Below, piece by piece: positions 49,171-64,000 of a DNA stretch of 64,000 nucleotides. Below the pieces are notes generated by a model. The model saw only the letters and a list, made by a program, of their open reading frames with translations, did not search any database and had not been told where the DNA came from. The stretch comes from Apostichopus japonicus (lineage: Eukaryota > Echinodermata > Holothuroidea > Aspidochirotida > Stichopodidae), in contig NC_092572.1 of assembly GCF_037975245.1 (NCBI RefSeq), forward strand, positions 18,499,989-18,563,988. The letters run 5' to 3'. Every line of letters begins with the position of its first letter. Positions within the stretch are counted from its first letter, which is position 1. The position numbers and the translations under genes were made by a program.

Positions 49171-50217
49171 CATTCGTTGTTTCATTCACATCGTTGTCTT
49201 ATTCACATTACTGTGACATTACTGTCACATTAATGCCCATTTTTATGTATATTTATATTTTTAGGTCCTTTATTATGGTTTATAACTCTGCCTTATATCA
49301 TTTTTTTAAACTTTTAATGCTGTTGTTATTACTTTTAGGTTTTCTTAAGTTTGGTAATTTTATATTCCAGGAATTGGTTCTTTTGTAGAGTGCTCTTGAG
49401 CATTTTTTATTTCATGATAACAGCACTTTAATATTTGGTATTTATTATTTTTTGGTATTTGTTCAAGGTTTTCGGATTTACCGCAATAGTGTTCCCTAAG
49501 ACTACTGTCAACTGATATATTGTGCATTCTACACATACATTATAAACTCATTGAAAGACGAGCGAACCTATGAACTCTTGAGCTCGTTCTCTTTTGTCTT
49601 AATGTTAGCTTTGGATCTATAACTTGGCGTACAAGCGATACCAACTTTGAATGACTGCAACGTATGGTAAAGCTTATATTGTATTCAAGTTGCAGTAGGT
49701 ATTGCAAAGTGTTTGTTATTTGGGTGCATGCCCTTCTTTTGGTTTAATTTGACATTACATATATTTTCCATTTTTGGCAAATGTTTACAATTGTAATTAC
49801 ACCTAGTTGCTCTAATTGTTTAAGAAGTTAGTGTGCACAGATCATCAAGCCACAAACGATCCCTGTACGGTGTAAATGAGTGCAGCAAGTTAATCTCGGC
49901 CAACGGTTAGTTTTATTAATCAGGACGCTCATTTTAGTCTTCGTTCGAGATATGGTTGATCAAACCTACTTGGACCGGCAAAAACTTCAGTTTGATCACA
50001 ATAGGGGGTCTGTGATGTCATCTGGGGTAAATGATCTGCAGCCAAATTCTTATGCTATTTGTAATTGTTTTCTTGTTTAGCTGCCAATGTGTCTGTTTTC
50101 AGAAAAAAATTGCCTTGCTCTGCTGAAATGTTCTTTCTGCTGTTGCCGTTCAGATGCATTACCAAAATATCACCCAAAAAATCATATCTACGTGATATAA
50201 AATGCTACAGGGACAAT

Positions 50218-50222
50218 CATCA

Positions 50223-50257
<35 letters not shown>

Positions 50258-50276
50258 TTCATCGTCATCGTCATCG

Positions 50277-50310
<34 letters not shown>

Positions 50311-50326
50311 TATTATTATTATTATG
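50218..50326. repeat. CATCGT / CAT / TAT microsatellite, unit B
   Basis: Same locus as 31888-32043 but shorter and built of CATCGT, CAT and TAT units. Confidence 0.95.
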
Positions 50327-52963
50327 TTTGTTGTTGCAAATTTATCTAGTTCTCTAAATATTCTAAATAGACTCTAAATACGGTTGCCGCGACACAAGAA
50401 TACAAAAAGAAAACAAAAAACGACAAACAACTCTAAGTTTGGTTTGTATTTTAATGTTAATGAATTAATGAAGCCCATTACACCGATAAAGTTACATAAA
50501 AACTATCATTGGATGTGTTCTTCAAAGTTGCAAATTACTTGCACGCAAGCAATTTTTACCACCTAACCTTTAACCTAGCAGGACCGTAAGCAACGCGAGG
50601 GGTGCGCATTCTCCCTTCAAATCCATTTCTAAAGGTCAACATTTGCCTAGGCATGCATAGAATGTGCTTGACATTAAGCGCATCAAATGTCTGCAAACAC
50701 TTTAAGTGATCTAGTTGCATAATATTATTCAATTTCGTATCCAATCAGCCTTATTTATACAACAAAGCAAAAAGTCACGTTCCACAGTACGGTGTTTAGT
50801 ATGAAAGATTCACAGTAATGAATACGTTTCACTCCCTATACAAAAATGAGACCTGCCTGTTTTACAACAAGTTTACGACACCAATTCCCCGCTAATTCCG
50901 TTAGGTAGCACCAGTTTGATTAGATCACTATAACCCTTTTGAGGCAGTGTTTGTAACTCATTCATGCTGATTTCATATCCATTGAATAGGCTTGACATGC
51001 CTCTTGTCTATTCTTGTTAATGTTACTTAAATGACGGTGGTCTGTGATTTGGGCAGCGGTCAGAAAGAGTCATTGCGTTTCCCCTATACCCTCCACGATG
51101 GTCATATATAGCCACTTATAACAGTATAAGGTGGTCATCGATTAACTTTTAATTGTTGCGCCATGACAGCTGGTGCTCAGCAAGTAAAATTGGTCGAACT
51201 AGATACATAGGATGATAGACAGCCAATGAGAGCTGTCCTTAGATTGAACACAATGGTTCATATAGAAATATGCGAGTTGTACGGAACTCCGCTATTAACT
51301 TTATTTGTTAAATTGGTCTTTCCCAAGTTATCCTAAATGGGTGCAAACGACCTGTTTGAATTGACATGTTAGAATTGATAAAAACAAAGGATTATTGTGA
51401 ATATTTATGCGTTCAAACAGAAGAAATTGCTTCCATCATCACCTCAGTCAGTCAGAAGGAGAATTATTAAAATAACACCCACATTTTGTTGGACTGTGAA
51501 ACTATTAAGACCAAACTTTAGCGGTAACTTATCCATTAAAAGGCTGAAATTGTTAACATGGTTAAAGAGTCATATTTTTTTTTTTAATTCCGTACAGAGC
51601 AAGACATTTTGTAGACATTCTCTCGGATTTAAGCTTTAATCTTAGAGATACCACTACCATGTTTAATTCAAACTACTTTAACAAGTAGGTTTGACATGTT
51701 GAAAGCTGATATGATCTTAGTAATATCCTAAGAGACTTCCGAGTTGAGTATGTATTTACATGTTATAATTAGAAAGCAAGAAGAAAAAACAGAAGCTCCA
51801 GAGAAAGAAATGGTACTCGATTGGACAAATTACATCAAAACTGAAGTAAATGTATCGTCCTGTTGGAGTTAAGCATAACCTGAAAATTAAAAAGAAAATA
51901 CACCATATAGAACATTTATTATTTGTTAAGACAATGACAAGGACAAAAACTATTAATTAAACAATTTGATATTGATTTCTAAACTATTTCTACTCTGCGA
52001 GAAGCTTAATTAATCCTGACAATCTTTGCTTTGGGTAGACTTTTAGTGTGAACAAATCTATACTAGCTTAAACAAATTAAATTGCTATGACAGTCACGTG
52101 CTCCACGTGTTTCCATTTTGAAACACATCAATTGAACAGCTTTTACTATTTTTAACTCAAGAAAAATCAATTTCGATTTTTTTTTTTCAAATTGAATTTT
52201 GAATACAAGCAAACCAATATAAGCCTAACAGTTGTAAAATGCGCAATTCTGATACAAACAATGAAAAAAAAGCAACATGTATAGGCTTTGTCATATTTCC
52301 TTCTATACAATTTTCTATGAACTCTTGGTATCTGGTAATCTGATGTTTATTTTCAAGATAAAATCGGACGTTTGACGTCACCGGCCAGTTTGTGTTAATG
52401 TTTCCATCTAGGCTACAATGACACTTTTTGAATGCAATAATAATGGACACCCAATGTACATGGCTTGCTCAGTGTGTACTGTGAATAAGAGGAGACATCT
52501 GTTAATCAGTATAAATTAAAGTGTGTTATAACACCGTAACACATGTTAGACCTGTCAGCAGATACTACTGTGCATCCAATGTAGATGGCTTGATCAGTTT
52601 GTTCAGCGATTAAGAGACAACAGTTAATCAATATAAACTGAAGTGTGTTATAACACTGTAACACATGTAATATTTGTCTACTGTATTGGAATTTGTCCTA
52701 CAAATGCTCCATTTTGTTAAACATAATTTGATCTAATTTTTCCCCCCATCAATACAAATTCACATGTCCAACTACTCCTCGAGATTTATGAGGATCCCCA
52801 TCCAACCCCACCAACCCCTACAACCTTCGCAAAATGAACCCATCTTCTGTCGCCCCTGATGAGAGTAATTTAAAAGTATGAACATGAGTGACTAAATTTT
52901 CTATCACAAATGAGACCAAAACATATATGCTATTACTACCGATTGGTATGTACCTCGTAGTCG

Positions 52964-62217
<9,254 letters not shown>

Positions 62218-62303
62218 GGTAGCATACGATAGAATTATCCCTGCGAAGTACGTATAAGAAGAGGTATAACTGCCGATGTGATCCTAACAACTTCGTGATC
62301 ACA

Positions 62304-62310
62304 ATTTATA
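62304..62310 (-). promoter_or_regulatory. Putative TATA box of gene B
   Basis: TATAAAT on the minus strand, 87 bp from the gene B start codon, at the same place as in A. Confidence 0.4.
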
Positions 62311-64000
62311 TCAGATAACCTACCGAACCATCGTAACGGATGAGTAAGTATCGGGTGGTTCAGCTCGTAAATAGCTCATAACTAATAACTCACTGACTCT
62401 ACCGGAAATGGATGAAAAGAGCTCAGTGCGGTTTTGTCCGGAATTGTAACCAATGAGAGCGGTTAGGAGAACAATAATTTTTTTTTTTTAATTCCGTGAC
62501 GATGGTACGTGGCTGCAAAGTATCGTAAACTATTGTTGAACTTGACTGTTTGTTAACTTAACACTGTATATACATAGTATGAAGCATCCGTTAACATGGT
62601 ATAATACTGCGGTTTTTAGGAACTCGCTGTTACCCGAGTCTACCCTGCGTATTTCCACTGATTCGGTGTTACCCGGGGGTTAATAAGAGATGCTCGTCGC
62701 CCCAGACCGGAAACAGGCACCATGATCGCGATCTGTGCCCCCTCCCCTTCCCACTAACGCGCTTATTTAAGCACGAGTAAGCAGGTTTTTGGAATATAGC
62801 GAAAGTAATAGATACTATAGTCATACCATCTTTTAATTGCTAAATTAGTTTAGTCACTTTACAAGGTTTATCAGTACACCTTAAGGATGATTTATGAGAA
62901 GAGTGTTTAGCATAGTATTTGTCAGCAATCGCCACCTTAACCTTTCTATTTCTGAAACGAATTTAGTTACTTCTGACTTACATAAAATATATTTCTTTTT
63001 ACTGGCCACATGACCTGACCACCTTATGGCAACTGATGGCTTCTACACTATCACGGTACTTACCAATTTACTTATGACAGCTTTTTGTCTTTTGTTTTGG
63101 TTTTTATTTATAGAAGAGGTTAATATCAGCAATGGCCTATAATACTTCCATAAACCCTTTTCTCACATCGGCGTATACAATAACCAGGATAGTCAGTCCC
63201 CAGACGGGCGAAAAGTGCTTTTCTCGTAGAATATGCACGGGGTTTCTTGACGTCACTCCTCGTTAACATTTTGAAGGACAATTTCTCAGTCATTAACCAA
63301 TTTATATGTCTGGTACTAACTGAATTTGATGAAGAAAAGGTGTTTAATCCGATATTTATTAAAAAAAGACACAGAAAGGGGTGGAATGGGAATTTCGGCC
63401 GTATTTTCCGAACGTAAATTAACCACTTTCGAACTGTTAGCAAAATTGTTTTTTTTTTGGCATGAATATCATCATTTCCAATTTTGAAAACTAGTATATT
63501 CGCTGAAAAACTCCTTTAACACGAATAAGTATCCATTTCTCTTCAAATCATTCTGTAACGAAGTCAAGTTCACGGCAAATAAACACGCACACGAATACAG
63601 GTTACGAATACAGGTTACGAGTCAAGTGGTGACTGTCCCGTTTCACGTTGGTATACGTACTGTGCGAAATGCTTTAACTAAGCGTGATAAAACTATTGGA
63701 ATTGATTTATATAATGGAACTCCATGAGTATATTGAATGATAAGAGTAACAATTCATGGCCGTGAAGTGACTTTTCTCTGTGTATAGGGGCATAAGGACG
63801 CCTTGGGATCATGAAATACTCACTGCCAATACATCGATTTGGTACATCCACACATAACAATGAATGCAAGAAATGCCATAACGTAACACTACTTTTAGCA
63901 CTACTCGCTAAAAACGGGCTCTCAACACTGGTTTGAATTAATCAACAGCAATAATTTAATTCAGAGACTCTCGTGAAGATGGACCCACGCTGGTGCTCTT

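Overview
The window is animal genomic DNA: AT-rich, intron-containing, full of microsatellites and of decayed transposons. The TE families and a Reeler/EGF gene suggest a marine invertebrate, perhaps an echinoderm. That is inference; nothing here fixes the species. No complete bacterial-style gene, rRNA, CRISPR array or intact tRNA is visible. Most short open frames are chance frames, repeats or retroelement relics.

Layout. 1-31.35 kb is transposon-dense with no convincing host gene. It holds non-LTR (CR1/L2-like) reverse transcriptase relics at about 5.8-7.9 kb and 20.8-21.3 kb, a Penelope-like relic at 13.5-14.25 kb, tRNA-derived SINE pieces, and many non-autonomous TIR elements. Five of these have 8-bp target duplications and CA-starting, G-rich ends (hAT-type). 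A 1.8-kb TIR element is present as two inverted copies (1533-3740, 10934-12742). A foldback-like element at 16743-17582 has a perfect 9-bp target duplication. A 1.6-kb element at 21683-23267 has arms of about 360 bp.

31.355-45.602 kb (unit A) and 49.615 kb to the window end (unit B) are two copies of one tandem segmental duplication with a period of about 18.3-18.4 kb. The spacer holds a CR1/L2-like relic. Each unit carries one minus-strand gene that I rebuilt as seven exons with matching phases: 1194 coding nt (397 aa) in A and 1197 nt (398 aa) in B. The protein has a signal peptide, a Reeler domain, a six-cysteine module, an EGF domain, a second copy of the six-cysteine module and a cysteine-poor EGF-like C-terminus, so it should be secreted. 

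The strongest observation is that most exons differ more between A and B than the introns do, and nearly all differences change amino acids. The first six-cysteine exon is almost unchanged. This is the pattern of diversifying selection or patchwork conversion, as seen in recognition or defence proteins. The function itself is not shown by the sequence.
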